Source: Streptomyces agglomeratus
Lineage (GTDB): Bacteria; Actinomycetota; Actinomycetes; Streptomycetales; Streptomycetaceae
Direction of reading: 5' to 3'
Length of the DNA stretch: 64,000 nucleotides
NCBI RefSeq assembly: GCF_001746415.1
Contig: NZ_MEHJ01000002.1
Span: 124,001-188,000 of the forward strand
This document shows, one piece after another, positions 44,197 to 52,373 of the stretch; positions within the stretch are counted from its first letter, which is position 1, and every line of letters begins with the position of its first letter. The notes beneath the pieces are model-generated. The model was not told the DNA's origin. It was given only the letters and a program-made list of their open reading frames with translations, and did not search any database. Both the position numbers and the translations under genes were made by a program.

Positions 44197-44991
44197 GTGA
44201 CCCTGCCCCGCCAGCGAGGCTTGACCGAGCAGGCCGCCGACGCCGCGATCTACACCGCATGCCGCCTGCTGCGGCTGCCCTCGATCCGCAACGAGTTCAA
44301 CGAGATCGCCGACCGGGCGGTCAAGAACCAGATGACCTACCGCGGTTTCCTTGCCGCACTGTTGATGACCGAGTGCGACGACCGGTCCCGACGTCGTTCG
44401 GAACGGCGGATCAAGGCGGCGGGCCTTCCGCGGGAGAAGTCGCTGCGGGCGTTCGACTTCGACGCCAATCCGAACATTGACGCGGCCACCGTCCACACCC
44501 TTGCCAGTTGCGAGTGGATCAAGAAAAGCCAGCCGCTCTGCCTGATCGGGGACTCCGGCACTGGCAAGTCCCACATGCTCATCGCGCTGGGCACCGAGGC
44601 GGCGATGAAGGGCTACCGCGTTCGCTACACGTTGGCCACGAAGCTGGTGAACGAGCTGGTCGAGGCGGCAGACGAGAAGCAGCTGAACAAGACCATCGCC
44701 TACCTCGGCTGGTATGCGTGGTGGAGGCTGATTCTGTGGATTCGCTATAAGCACCCCCACCTGACCTGGAAACAGTTGCGCCGCCGCTACTACGGGGCGG
44801 ACCGCATCACGGAGGGCGGAGTCGTCCTCTACAACCCGGCGAAGATGCGGGTCCAGCGTTACACGTTTCGTGGAGCGCAGATCAGCACGCCGTACAACAT
44901 CGACGAAGTCGATCCGGATGGAGCCCGCTTTCGCCGGACCGGCCATGACGATGTGGCCTTCGTCGGCCAGGTCAGTAGATACCTCGCCTGA
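44197..44991 (+). pseudogene. istB: IS21 helper IstB fused in frame to group II maturase tail
   Basis: A continuous 264-codon frame from GTG 44197. Residues 1-168 are IstB, the AAA+ helper ATPase of IS21 elements: TACRLLRLPSIRNEFNEIAD, CLIGDSGTGKSHMLIALGTE (Walker A), KLVNELVEAADEKQLNKTIA. At 44700/44701 the match stops and YLGWYAWWRLILWIRYKHPH begins, followed by TWKQLRRRYYGADRITEGGV and MRVQRYTFRGAQISTPYN, which is the X/maturase C-terminus of a group II intron reverse transcriptase. The Walker B part (RYGRVDLLCIDELGY in relatives) is lost. This looks like a deletion that joined the 5' exon to the intron interior; the open frame may be chance. Confidence 0.8.
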
Positions 44992-45109
44992 TCCCTTGGA
45001 TCACGTGGAGAGCCGGATGCTCGGCCAACGGGCACGTCCGGTTCGGCGGGCGGGGACGGGAAAACCGACACCTGAAAGGGTGCACGGCGTCCTGTCCCCG
45101 ACCCAACAC
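44701..45109 (+). other. Group II intron 3' remnant inside istB
   Basis: Starts within the maturase C-terminus and ends CCCAACAC just before the istB 3' exon. Domain V is 45010-45044: GAGCCG/CGGTTC outer stem and GATGCTCG...GGGCACGTC inner part with a CCAA loop; domain VI is the GGGGACGG...CCTGTCCCC hairpin that follows. Intron 5' domains and most of the reverse transcriptase are deleted, so splicing is not expected. Confidence 0.75.
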
Positions 45110-45358
45110 ATGGAACTGGACCGTCACGGCGCTGAGCTGCTTTTCCAGGTTCTGACCGAGCGCGAGGAGAAGAACAGTGTCGCCATCGCTTCCAACGAGT
45201 CGCTCGGTGGGTGGACAAAGACGTTCACCGATCCCCGACTCTGCGCGGCCATCGTCGACCGCCTGACGTTCAACGGCACGATCATCGAGGCCGGCACCGA
45301 CTCCTACCGGCTCGCCTCCACCCGGGCACGAGCTGAGGAAACGGCCAAGGCCGGCTGA
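45110..45358 (+). pseudogene. istB: IstB, C-terminal exon
   Basis: MELDRHGAELLFQVLTEREE, NSVAIASNESLGGWTKTFTD, PRLCAAIVDRLTFNGTIIEA and GTDSYRLASTRARAE form the C-terminal third of an IS21 IstB. It is separated from its N-terminal part by the group II intron remnant, and about 15 codons at the exon boundary are missing. Not functional as it stands. Confidence 0.85.
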
Positions 45359-45386
45359 CCGCCTGAGGCGCGACTCGACGGCCCGC

Positions 45387-45436
45387 CTCAGGGCAGCCCC
45401 GGGAGGCAAAACAGCCGCCCGGGGCTGCCCTGAGGA
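45387..45436. terminator. Very strong bidirectional terminator
   Basis: CCTCAGGGCAGCCCCGGG pairs perfectly with CCCGGGGCTGCCCTGAGG (18 bp) around a 14-base loop containing AAAA. It stands between the convergent istB remnant and the reductase gene, whose stop is at 45441. Confidence 0.85.
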
Positions 45437-45440
45437 CCGG

Positions 45441-46085
45441 TCACTTTCGCCAGAACAGGTGGTGCGTCACTCCGCTCGGGCTGGGAACGACCTCCAGGTG
45501 GAACCGGTCGAGCAGCTCATCGGGGGACTCCCAGAGCCGTACTCCGGACCCGAGCTTCACCGGCGAGACCGCCACATGCATGGTGTCGACGAGGTCTGCG
45601 TCGAGAAACTGCCGGATGGTGGTAACCCCGCCGCCGAGTCGGACGTCCTTGCCCTGCGCCGCCTCCCGGGCCTGCTCAAGGACCGTGGCAGGGTCGCCAT
45701 CGACGAAGTGGAACGTGGTGTCGGAAAGCGCGAACGAAGGACGCATGTGGTGGGTCAGGACGAACACCGGGGTGCGGAACGGGGGCTCGTCACCCCACCA
45801 GCCCTGCCACTCATGGTCCTGCCAGGGCCCGCGCTGGGGCCCGAACTTGTTGCGGCCCATGATCTCGGCGCCGATGTTGCGCGCGTAGTCCCGCGTGAGG
45901 TAGTCGTCCAGGCCCCGGCTCCCCCCGGGGTCGGTGCGCATGGGCCAGCTCGCCGTGGCGCCGGCCCAGGCGAACAGCCTCTCGGGCTCGACATGGCCGA
46001 ACGGCCTCTCGAGGGTCTGGTCCTCACCGGCACCGATGCCGTCACTCGAGACGTTGAAGTTCTGGACTCGCAATAGCTGAGCCAC
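45441..46085 (-). CDS. Dihydrofolate reductase/RibD-C family protein
   Basis: 214 residues with the DHFR-like RibD C-terminal fold: LRVQNFNVSSDGIGAGEDQT, RNIGAEIMGRNKFGPQRGPW, TPVFVLTHHMRPSFALSDTT, GKDVRLGGGVTTIRQFLDAD (NADPH glycine loop), DTMHVAVSPVKLGSGVRLWE. Members reduce small molecules with NADPH; the substrate is unknown, and true DHFR or riboflavin synthesis is unlikely for such stand-alone copies. GTG 46085 has AGGAGG 6 bases upstream, the best ribosome site nearby. Intact. Confidence 0.88.
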   Translation of the reverse strand: MAQLLRVQNFNVSSDGIGAGEDQTLERPFGHVEPERLFAWAGATASWPMRTDPGGSRGLDDYLTRDYARNIGAEIMGRNKFGPQRGPWQDHEWQGWWGDEPPFRTPVFVLTHHMRPSFALSDTTFHFVDGDPATVLEQAREAAQGKDVRLGGGVTTIRQFLDADLVDTMHVAVSPVKLGSGVRLWESPDELLDRFHLEVVPSPSGVTHHLFWRK

Positions 46086-46233
46086 GCGTTCCTCCTGTGA
46101 TGGGGCGACAACAGTGGTGAGACTCTCCGGGCGAGGCAAACTCATCGCTACCAAGCCTTTCACTACTGCTTGGTCATCGAGGAGGCTTGAAGGAGCTGTC
46201 ACAGAGGGCGGGCGGCCCATGCGGTGACGTCAT

Positions 46234-46259
46234 TTCTCGGGTTCTGGCTCAACTTGTGT
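46234..46259 (+). repeat. 26-bp inverted repeat, left copy
   Basis: TTCTCGGGTTCTGG(C)TCAACTT(G)TGT; the right copy at 50779-50804 is its reverse complement with two mismatches (in brackets). The pair points inward and brackets 4.5 kb. The rest of 46086-46482 shows no gene. Confidence 0.6.
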
Positions 46260-46489
46260 TTGCGCCGTGAGGCGCTGTTGGTTCGAGTGGAGGTGGAAGA
46301 CCTGCACCAACCCGCTGTCGCAGCAGTCGGGTTGAAGCTGAGGGCAGCCTGATCCGGGTGATGCCGGGGAGGGCGAGAGCGGCCCTGACAAAGCCGGGAC
46401 GTGTCCAGTACTGCCAGATGGGGCGGGTCCGGCAAGCGTGATGGAGAGGAGTACGCGAGGAACCGGCGTTTTACGTCTCTTAGAGGTCG

Positions 46490-46888
46490 TTAAGTCCGTT
46501 TCTGGTAATGGCCTCGTCCGGGTTGGGTGAGGAAGCCTTGGCGGGTGAGGCGGCCGAGGCGGCTGCGGGTGATGTTGACGGATGCCTCGTCGGTGGGCAT
46601 GCCGAGGAGTTCGTGCAGCTCGCGAGCTCGGAACACCTGGTCGGGGTGCTGGTTGAACGCGTTCACGATGTCCTGGTAGGCGGTGTTCGCCTCGGGTGGA
46701 TCGGGTTCGGCTCCTGCTGGTGCGGCCTCCGTGATGACTTTTCGAGTGGTGGCCAGATCCGTGAGTCGCGCTTCGCTCTCGGCCAGGGCAGCGGTGAGGT
46801 GCTCGATCTGGCCGCGTAGTTCTGCGGCCCGGGTGGTGGCCTCGTCCTGCTGGGTTTGAAGGTAGGCCAGGAGCTCGGAGACGTTCAC
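46490..46888 (-). CDS. IS5-element accessory protein (132 aa)
   Basis: Same protein as at 7671-8069: coiled-coil N-terminus, winged-helix-like C-terminus (SVNITRSRLGRLTRQGFLTQ). GTG 46888 overlaps the transposase stop as GTGA. Present and unbroken in both copies, which suggests that it matters to the element; role unknown. Confidence 0.72.
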   Translation of the reverse strand: MNVSELLAYLQTQQDEATTRAAELRGQIEHLTAALAESEARLTDLATTRKVITEAAPAGAEPDPPEANTAYQDIVNAFNQHPDQVFRARELHELLGMPTDEASVNITRSRLGRLTRQGFLTQPGRGHYQKRT

Positions 46889-47739
46889 GCGGCCAGCCCG
46901 AGAATGTCGCGCCAGGCCGGAGCGGGGGTGGTGAGGCGGCGGGCCATGTTCGCGGTGGAGGCCCAGTAGACGCGTGAGGCGGAGGTGTCGGGCCGGTGGT
47001 CGTACTCCCGGGCCAGACGCCGGTGCAGCATCAACGTGCCGTTCGTCTGCTCGACCACCCACCGCTTCGGCTGCGGGACAAACCCTTTGCCCTGGTCAGC
47101 AGGGTTGCGACGGACGACCTCGACGTCGATGCCCAGCAGGACGCCGTGGATGATGACTTCGTCCTTGAAGCCCTGGTCCACCAGCGCTTTCTCCAGGCGC
47201 ATCCCGCACCGCTCGGCGGCCTGGTCGAGCAGGGCGGTGCCGGCGGCGTTGTCGTGCGCGGAGGCGGCCAGGACGACGACGCCGATGATCAGCCCCAGAA
47301 CGTCGACGGCCAGTCCCCGCTTGCGCCCCGACACCTTCTTGTTCGCGTCCAGCCCCGTCGTGGTCTTCGGGACACCCGCCGCGGCGCGGACGGACTGGGT
47401 GTCGATGATCACGAGGGACGGGTCCTCTAATCGGCGGGCCTTCTCCCGCACCTGGCAGCGCAGGAGTTCCTGGATCCGCTGGTCCAGCCCGTCCTCACGC
47501 CACAGGCCGAAGTAGTAAAACACCGCCGACCAGGCCGGGAAGTCATGCGGCAAAAGGCGCCACTGACAGCCCGTCCGGTTCTGATAGAAGATCGCGTTCA
47601 CGACCTCCCGGAGGTCGCAGGACCCGGGATCTCCGGTCGCCGACCGCGCCACCCTGTCCTGCTTCCAGGCCGTGATCATCGGCTCGATCAACGCCCACTG
47701 CTCGTCTGATAAGTCGCTGAGGTACGGCTCTCTCTTCAC
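46885..47739 (-). CDS. IS5-family transposase (284 aa, intact)
   Basis: Complete DDE transposase. N-terminal DUF4096-type domain [60 protein letters not shown]; catalytic residues in SLVIIDTQSVRAAAG (D), LEKALVDQGFKDEVI (D) and RWVVEQTNGTLMLHRRLARE (E). Translationally coupled to the accessory gene. Together with intact ends and target duplication it appears able to transpose, and could also act in trans on copy 1. Confidence 0.9.
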   Translation of the reverse strand: MKREPYLSDLSDEQWALIEPMITAWKQDRVARSATGDPGSCDLREVVNAIFYQNRTGCQWRLLPHDFPAWSAVFYYFGLWREDGLDQRIQELLRCQVREKARRLEDPSLVIIDTQSVRAAAGVPKTTTGLDANKKVSGRKRGLAVDVLGLIIGVVVLAASAHDNAAGTALLDQAAERCGMRLEKALVDQGFKDEVIIHGVLLGIDVEVVRRNPADQGKGFVPQPKRWVVEQTNGTLMLHRRLAREYDHRPDTSASRVYWASTANMARRLTTPAPAWRDILGLAA

Positions 47740-47885
47740 GCTCGCATCTCAACATGGACATGCTCACCAGGCGGCCGGGACGGCGATCAGTACCACGATC
47801 GAGCGATCACGAACCGAGGAAGACCGGACTTAACGCCCACTTAAAGTGCCTCCGGCTCGAACCTGGTGGATCAGGGCCGGTAGCG

Positions 47886-49785
47886 GTGCGTATGCGGGTC
47901 ATCCTTTCGGGTGGTCTGACAACTTCTGGGTCGGTCTACGAAAGCTGGCCGGGAGGCCACGAGGAAAGCCTGCGGCGTACTCGTGGCGATGCCGCAGGGA
48001 CACAGTCGGGCTCCTCCTTCATCGAGCGAACCACAGTGAACACGGGAACCGTCCCGAACCTCGCCCCGTCACTTGCCTCCAGCAGGCCGACTGGGCTGAG
48101 CGCATCGACCGCCGATCGGTTGGGGACGGGGCGGAGCCGCCGTAGTACTCCGAGGCCGGGAAAGCCGGCCGCATGGGGAAGGGCGGCAGCGGTATCGAGA
48201 AGGGAAGGATGCTGCAATGCCGGAAGACGCCCCGCTGAATGGCGGAGCTCCGGGCCCTCGGGCCCGGGTACTGGAGATGCAGGCCAAGCTTCACCGTTGG
48301 ACGGTGGCCGATCCCGGCCGCCGGTTCGATGACCTGTTCAACTTCGTGCACGACCCGGCGACGCTGTTGGTGGCGTTCGACCGGGTCGCGGGCAACCAGG
48401 GAGCCCGGACCCCCGGCGTCGATGGCCTGACAGCCACCGACATCGAGGAATCGATCGGTGTTCCCAGCTTCCTGAACGACCTGCGGGCCGCCCTCAAGGA
48501 CGGCCTCGTTCCGTCCCTTTGCCGGTGCGGGAACGCAGCATTCCCAAGCCGGGAGGCTCGGGGAAAAGGTCCGCAAGCTCGGGATTCCGACGATTGCGGA
48601 CCGGGTCGTTCAGGCAGCGCTGAAGCTGGTGCTGGAACCGATCTTCGAGGCCGACTTCAAGCCGGTCTCCTACGGGTTCCGGCCCCGACGGCGGGCCCAG
48701 GACGCGATCGCCGAGATCCACTATTTCGGCACCCGGGGGTATCGCTGGGTGCTGGATGCGGACATCGAGGCATGCTTCGACTCGATCGACCACACGGCTC
48801 TCATGGACCGAGTGCGTCACCGGGTGAAGGACAAGCGCGTGCTGACGCTGGTCAAAGCCTTTCTCAAAGCCGGAGTTCTCACGGAACTCGGCGAGAACAA
48901 GGAGACACTGACCGGCACCCCGCAAGGCGGCATCCTGTCCCCACTGCTGGCGAACATCGCCCTGTCGGCGCTCGACGAGCACCTGCACGGACCATGGGAA
49001 CCAGGTGGGGCAATGGCCACCGAAGGCAAACGCGCCTACCGGCGCCGCAAAGGTCACCCCACGTGGCGGGTCGTCCGCTACGCGGATGACTTCGTCGTCC
49101 TGGTGCACGGCACCGAGGCCGACACCGCGGCACTGCGCGAAGAAGTCGCTGACGTGCTCGAACCTCTGGGATTGCGCCTGTCACAGGCAAAGACTCGGAT
49201 CACGCACATGAGCGACGGGTTCGACTTCCTGGGCTTCCGCATCCAGTGGAAACGCAAAGGAGGCACGACCAAGTGGCACGTCTACACCTTCATCGCCGAC
49301 CGGCCCATCCGGTCGCTGAAGGCGAAGGTCCGTGCTCTGACAGGCAGGACATCGCAGCAGGATCTCGCCACCGTGCTGAAGAGACTCACTCAGATCATGC
49401 GCGGTTGGGCCAACTACTTCAAGCACGCTGTCGCCAAGCATGTCTTCGACAGGCTCGACGCCTTCGTGTGGTGGCGTCTCATCCGCATGCTGCGGGAACG
49501 TCACCGATGGAGTTGGGGCGACATCCGCCGCCGGTTCACCACCCCCACCGGGCGGTGGCTTCCGATCGCGGCGGACGGGATCGAGCTGTTCCGGATCGCA
49601 TCGGTCACGGTCAGCCGTTACCGATACCGAGCCAGCACGATCCCCAACCCTTGGCAGCCTGCGAACCCCGTCTGACGGCAGAGACCGTGGAGAGCCCGTT
49701 GCGTTGAGAGACGCACGGCGGGTTCGGCGAGAGGTCCGGAGAAACGGACCGGGAGCAATCCCGGCACCGCGCTCCGGGCCTACTC
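47886..49785 (+). mobile_element. Group II intron, nearly complete
   Basis: Begins at about 47886 with the group II 5' consensus GTGCG (GTGCGTATGCGGGTCATC), has about 330 bp of structured RNA domains, the reverse transcriptase gene, then domain V at 49692-49725 (GAGCCC...GGGTTC, 34 nt, GTTGAGAGAC loop region) and a 3' end CCTACTC at about 49785. Its 3' 400 bp recurs at 6324-6720. Boundaries are approximate, since the flanking exons are not an obvious gene. The host sequence between the IS5 duplication and the intron is only about 40 bp. Confidence 0.8.
48217..49675 (+). pseudogene. ltrA: Group II intron reverse transcriptase/maturase, two frameshifts
   Basis: About 485 residues when repaired. 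RT0-RT1: LFNFVHDPATLLVAFDRVAG; RT2a on: RKLGIPTIADRVVQAALKLV, GYRWVLDADIEACFDSIDHT, ETLTGTPQGGILSPLLANIA, catalytic VVRYADDFVVLVHGTEAD. Maturase domain: LTQIMRGWANYFKHAVAKHV, ERHRWSWGDIRRRFTTP. Two 1-base deletions break it, one at CCGTCCCTTTG (about 48515) and one near AAGCCGGGAGG (about 48550), between RT1 and RT2. Most of the active site lies after the breaks in one frame from 48629. Confidence 0.88.
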
Positions 49786-49848
49786 AGCGAAGCGGCCACT
49801 CTGGGTGACGACTGAGCATCTCCGGGCGGCACCCGAAGTCGCCCGAAA

Positions 49849-50046
49849 ATGAGCCGTGGTCGAGGCGGTTGGGCTGACAGTGCCGCCGGAATCGACCGTG
49901 ACCGGGACGCCGTCATCGCCGGTCTGACCCTGCCCTGGAACTCGGGTGTCGTCGAAGGCCATGTCAACCGGATCAAGATGCTCAAGCGCCAAATGTTCGG
50001 TCGTGCCAGCTTCCGACTTCTCCGGAAACGAGCCCTGCTGGCGTGA
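49849..50046 (+). pseudogene. ISL3-family transposase, C-terminal fragment
   Basis: DRDAVIAGLTLPWNSGVVEG followed by HVNRIKMLKRQMFGRASFRL and LRKRALLA is the end of an ISL3 transposase, including the catalytic Glu region (VVEGHVNRIK). Everything upstream is replaced by the group II intron 3' flank, and no ISL3 end repeat is seen right after the stop. Confidence 0.82.
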
Positions 50047-50138
50047 GCTGGCCTGCAGCTCGTGCGGCCGTGCCACTGTCAGTGGCCCGGCCTACTCTGA
50101 GGGCGACACAGGACCCGTGACGATAACAGGAGTTCCCC

Positions 50139-50702
50139 TTGACGACCCTTCCCGATCGGCCGCATACCGCGCTGCTCGTCATCGACGTCCAGAACGGGGT
50201 GGTGGAAGGCGCCCATGACCGTGATGGCGTGATCGCGAACATCAACATACTGGTGGGCAAGGCGCGCGCTGAGGACGTGCCCGTGGTCTGGGTGCAGCAT
50301 TCCGACGACGGTCTCGAGCGGGACAGCGAGCCCTGGCAGTACGTGTCGGAGTTGGTTCGCCGAGATGCGGAGCCTCTCGTCCACAAGACCTACGGTGACT
50401 CGTTTGAGGGCACTGCGTTGGAGGCGCTGCTCGCCGAGCGTGGGGTGGGCCAGCTCGTCGTGACGGGTGCCCAGAGCGACGGGTGCATCCGCGCGACTCT
50501 TCACGGGGCCTTCGTCCGCGGGTACGACGTGACGCTGGTCAGCAACGCGCATACGACGCAGGACCTCAGCGAGTACGGCGCGCCAGCCCCACACCAGGTG
50601 ATCGCGCACACCAACCTCTACTGGCAGTGGCAAGGCGCACCCGGACGCCGCGCCAAGACCGTCGACACGGCAGAGGTGACGTTCACGGCGGACGCGAGCT
50701 GA
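50139..50702 (+). CDS. Isochorismatase-family cysteine hydrolase
   Basis: 187 residues, complete. The catalytic triad is visible: Asp in TALLVIDVQNGVVEG, Lys in EPLVHKTYGDSFEG and Cys in VTGAQSDGCIRATLHGAF, with the cis-peptide just before it. The family hydrolyses amides or vinyl ethers (nicotinamidase, isochorismatase, N-carbamoyl compounds); the substrate cannot be told. TTG 50139 is the start, with AGGAG 6 bases upstream. It is alone, and sits inside the interval bracketed by the 26-bp inverted repeats. Confidence 0.9.
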   Translation: MTTLPDRPHTALLVIDVQNGVVEGAHDRDGVIANINILVGKARAEDVPVVWVQHSDDGLERDSEPWQYVSELVRRDAEPLVHKTYGDSFEGTALEALLAERGVGQLVVTGAQSDGCIRATLHGAFVRGYDVTLVSNAHTTQDLSEYGAPAPHQVIAHTNLYWQWQGAPGRRAKTVDTAEVTFTADAS

Positions 50703-51041
50703 CCCGTTCCGGATCAGAGTCTGTTCCGCACGCTCTCTCCGGGCAGCTTCCTCAGTGGTCACTCGGCGTGCACCCACCACAGAAGTTGAACCAGAACCCG
50801 AGAACCGACAGCACCCACGGTGGCCAATAGCTAGCCCAGCGCGTGGGTGAGTGGAGCCGGTCTCTCCTGGCGCCCGCGAAGCCGTAGAAACCGGGCAACG
50901 CGGGTGTCGGCGCGGTGCCTTGTCCACGCCAAGCAGCTTCCGGCCCGCCTCTGTCAAGAGTTCGCTCGCTCTGCACTCCACGGCGGCTCGTCTCAACCCA
51001 AGCGCCGATCGACTGCCGAGCACGCCGGATATTCTCCCGGT
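50703..51041. other. Gene-free stretch with an inverted-repeat copy
   Basis: Contains the right 26-bp repeat (50779-50804: ACAGAAGTTGAACCAGAACC then CGAGAA), reverse complement of 46234-46259 with two mismatches. No gene seen. Confidence 0.55.
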
Positions 51042-51677
51042 ATGAAGATCATGGTGGGGGGCCTCGCAGTCGGGGTGGGATTTGGGGCGGCTACCTCGCT
51101 CGTCAACGCGTTTTCGTCGCCGTATGGGGAGCTCGGCGCCCCGCTCACGGGCACCGCCTGGGCCAAGGCTGCCAAGGTGCTCAGCCTGCTGATGGACGCC
51201 GGCTGGTCCTGGGCCGCGCTGGCGGTGGCGATGGGCTGGCTGGCTGGGGCACGTGTCCAAGGCGCGCTGGTCGGGGCCCTGGCGCTGATCGCGGCCACGG
51301 TGGCGTACTACATCACGGACGCCTTCGTCTGGGGGGCCGGTACAGACATGGTCGACTGGTTGGTGGTGGGTCTGCCGTTCGGGTTGGTCCTGGGTGCGGT
51401 GGGTGCAGCCATCAGGCGGCCCGGGCTGATCGGCTTGCTTGCCGCATTGACAGTCCCGGTGGGTGCTGCCGTTCAGATGGTCGTGCTACCGCCCCGGCCG
51501 CACCTCACCTTGACCCCGGCCATTGTTCTCGCCGAGGCCATCGTCTGGACGGCCGCTGTACTCGGTGTCGGCTGGGCTGTCTACCGTTTCCGAGCCGAGA
51601 AGCGTGCAGTCGGAGCCGTCGTGGGCGAACCGACCGCTGCACCTGATCTCGGCTCGGTTGCTGCCGGAAACTCGTGA
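51042..51677 (+). CDS. Multi-pass membrane protein (211 aa)
   Basis: Not a named family. Five or six hydrophobic segments: GLAVGVGFGAATSLVNAFSS, AGWSWAALAVAMGWLAGARV, GALVGALALIAATVAYYITD, WLVVGLPFGLVLGAVGAAIR, LIGLLAALTVPVGAAVQMVV, VLAEAIVWTAAVLGVGWAVY, then a short cytosolic tail. The layout resembles DUF6518-like actinobacterial membrane proteins. ATG 51042 gives a start at the first helix; no strong ribosome site is seen. Intact. Confidence 0.7.
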   Translation: MKIMVGGLAVGVGFGAATSLVNAFSSPYGELGAPLTGTAWAKAAKVLSLLMDAGWSWAALAVAMGWLAGARVQGALVGALALIAATVAYYITDAFVWGAGTDMVDWLVVGLPFGLVLGAVGAAIRRPGLIGLLAALTVPVGAAVQMVVLPPRPHLTLTPAIVLAEAIVWTAAVLGVGWAVYRFRAEKRAVGAVVGEPTAAPDLGSVAAGNS

Positions 51678-51810
51678 GCGTCTGGGTGACTCCGAAACCG
51701 GGGGTGTCGAGGTGCTGCTCAATCTCAATCTCGTGGACAGAACCAGAAGCCTCCACGGCCACAGTGCCGCGTCTTGGGCAGCGGACAGCAAGGCGGCAAG
51801 CAACCTCCAG

Positions 51811-52308
51811 TCACCACGGCAGGAAGGCGTGCACCGTCTTGCCGTGAGCCTCTGGAACGATGATGGTCTGCTCGGCCAACGCGCTGATGAGATGCCATCC
51901 CAGCCCACCGCGGCCAGTGAGGTCAACGGGCCGTGGCCGGGGCTCTGCCGGGTTGGTGTCGGTCAAGGCGACGTGCACCGTCCCGGTCATGGAGGTCCGC
52001 AACGTGAGGGTGAAGGGGCCGGGAGCGAAAGCGAACGCGTTGGAGGCCAGTTCGGTGACAACGAGCAGTACGTCATCGTGAGCATCCGGAGTCGCGGGCG
52101 GGTGCATGCGGCTGAGGCCGTAGAGGAAGTCACAAACCCAGCCGCGGGCTTCGCTCACATCACCCAGAGCACCGTCGAAGTGCCAACTTTGTTCGACGCT
52201 CATGGCGGTCAGCAGTCCCACGTCCGAATCATCTCGGTCAGCAGCCACATCTTGCTCCTTCGTCCCCTCGGAACCTGGAGCCTTACGGGTAGCCCGATCC
52301 TGCGGCAC
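51811..52308 (-). CDS. RsbW-like ATP-binding anti-sigma protein
   Basis: A GHKL ATPase of the SpoIIAB/RsbW type: N box VLLVVTELASNAFAFAPGPF, G1 VALTDTNPAEPRPRPVD, G2 TGRGGLGWHLISALAEQT, ending HAFLPW. These proteins hold sigma factors or phosphorylate STAS antagonists. The start may be 52308, or the internal ATG at 52203 that gives MSVEQSWHFDG, a typical family N-terminus. It is the gene next downstream of the SigF-like factor on the same strand, 65 bp away, so the two are probably co-expressed. Confidence 0.85.
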   Translation of the reverse strand: MPQDRATRKAPGSEGTKEQDVAADRDDSDVGLLTAMSVEQSWHFDGALGDVSEARGWVCDFLYGLSRMHPPATPDAHDDVLLVVTELASNAFAFAPGPFTLTLRTSMTGTVHVALTDTNPAEPRPRPVDLTGRGGLGWHLISALAEQTIIVPEAHGKTVHAFLPW

Positions 52309-52373
52309 TCATGCCCCTGCTTCGCAGCTGCACATCACGAGCGCGACCACTGCGACGTGCGAGGTGCGAGGTG

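Larger units (their letters stand above)
46483..47840 (-). mobile_element. IS5-family element, copy 2 (intact)
   Basis: 1358 bp with end repeats GAGGTCGTTAAGTCCG and GTGGGCGTTAAGTCCG, and an exact 3-bp target duplication TTA at 46480-46482 and 47841-47843. Both genes are open. It is inverted relative to copy 1 at 6721-8076. Confidence 0.92.

Noticed and set aside
44870..45358. A longer IstB C-terminal frame starting inside the intron
   Set aside because: Residues before MELDRHG translate domain V/VI RNA and do not match IstB; the exon begins at about 45110.
49790..50804. The right 26-bp repeat as the end of the ISL3 element
   Set aside because: An intact hydrolase gene with its own ribosome site lies between the ISL3 stop and the repeat, and the left partner repeat lies 3.6 kb upstream of the fragment.
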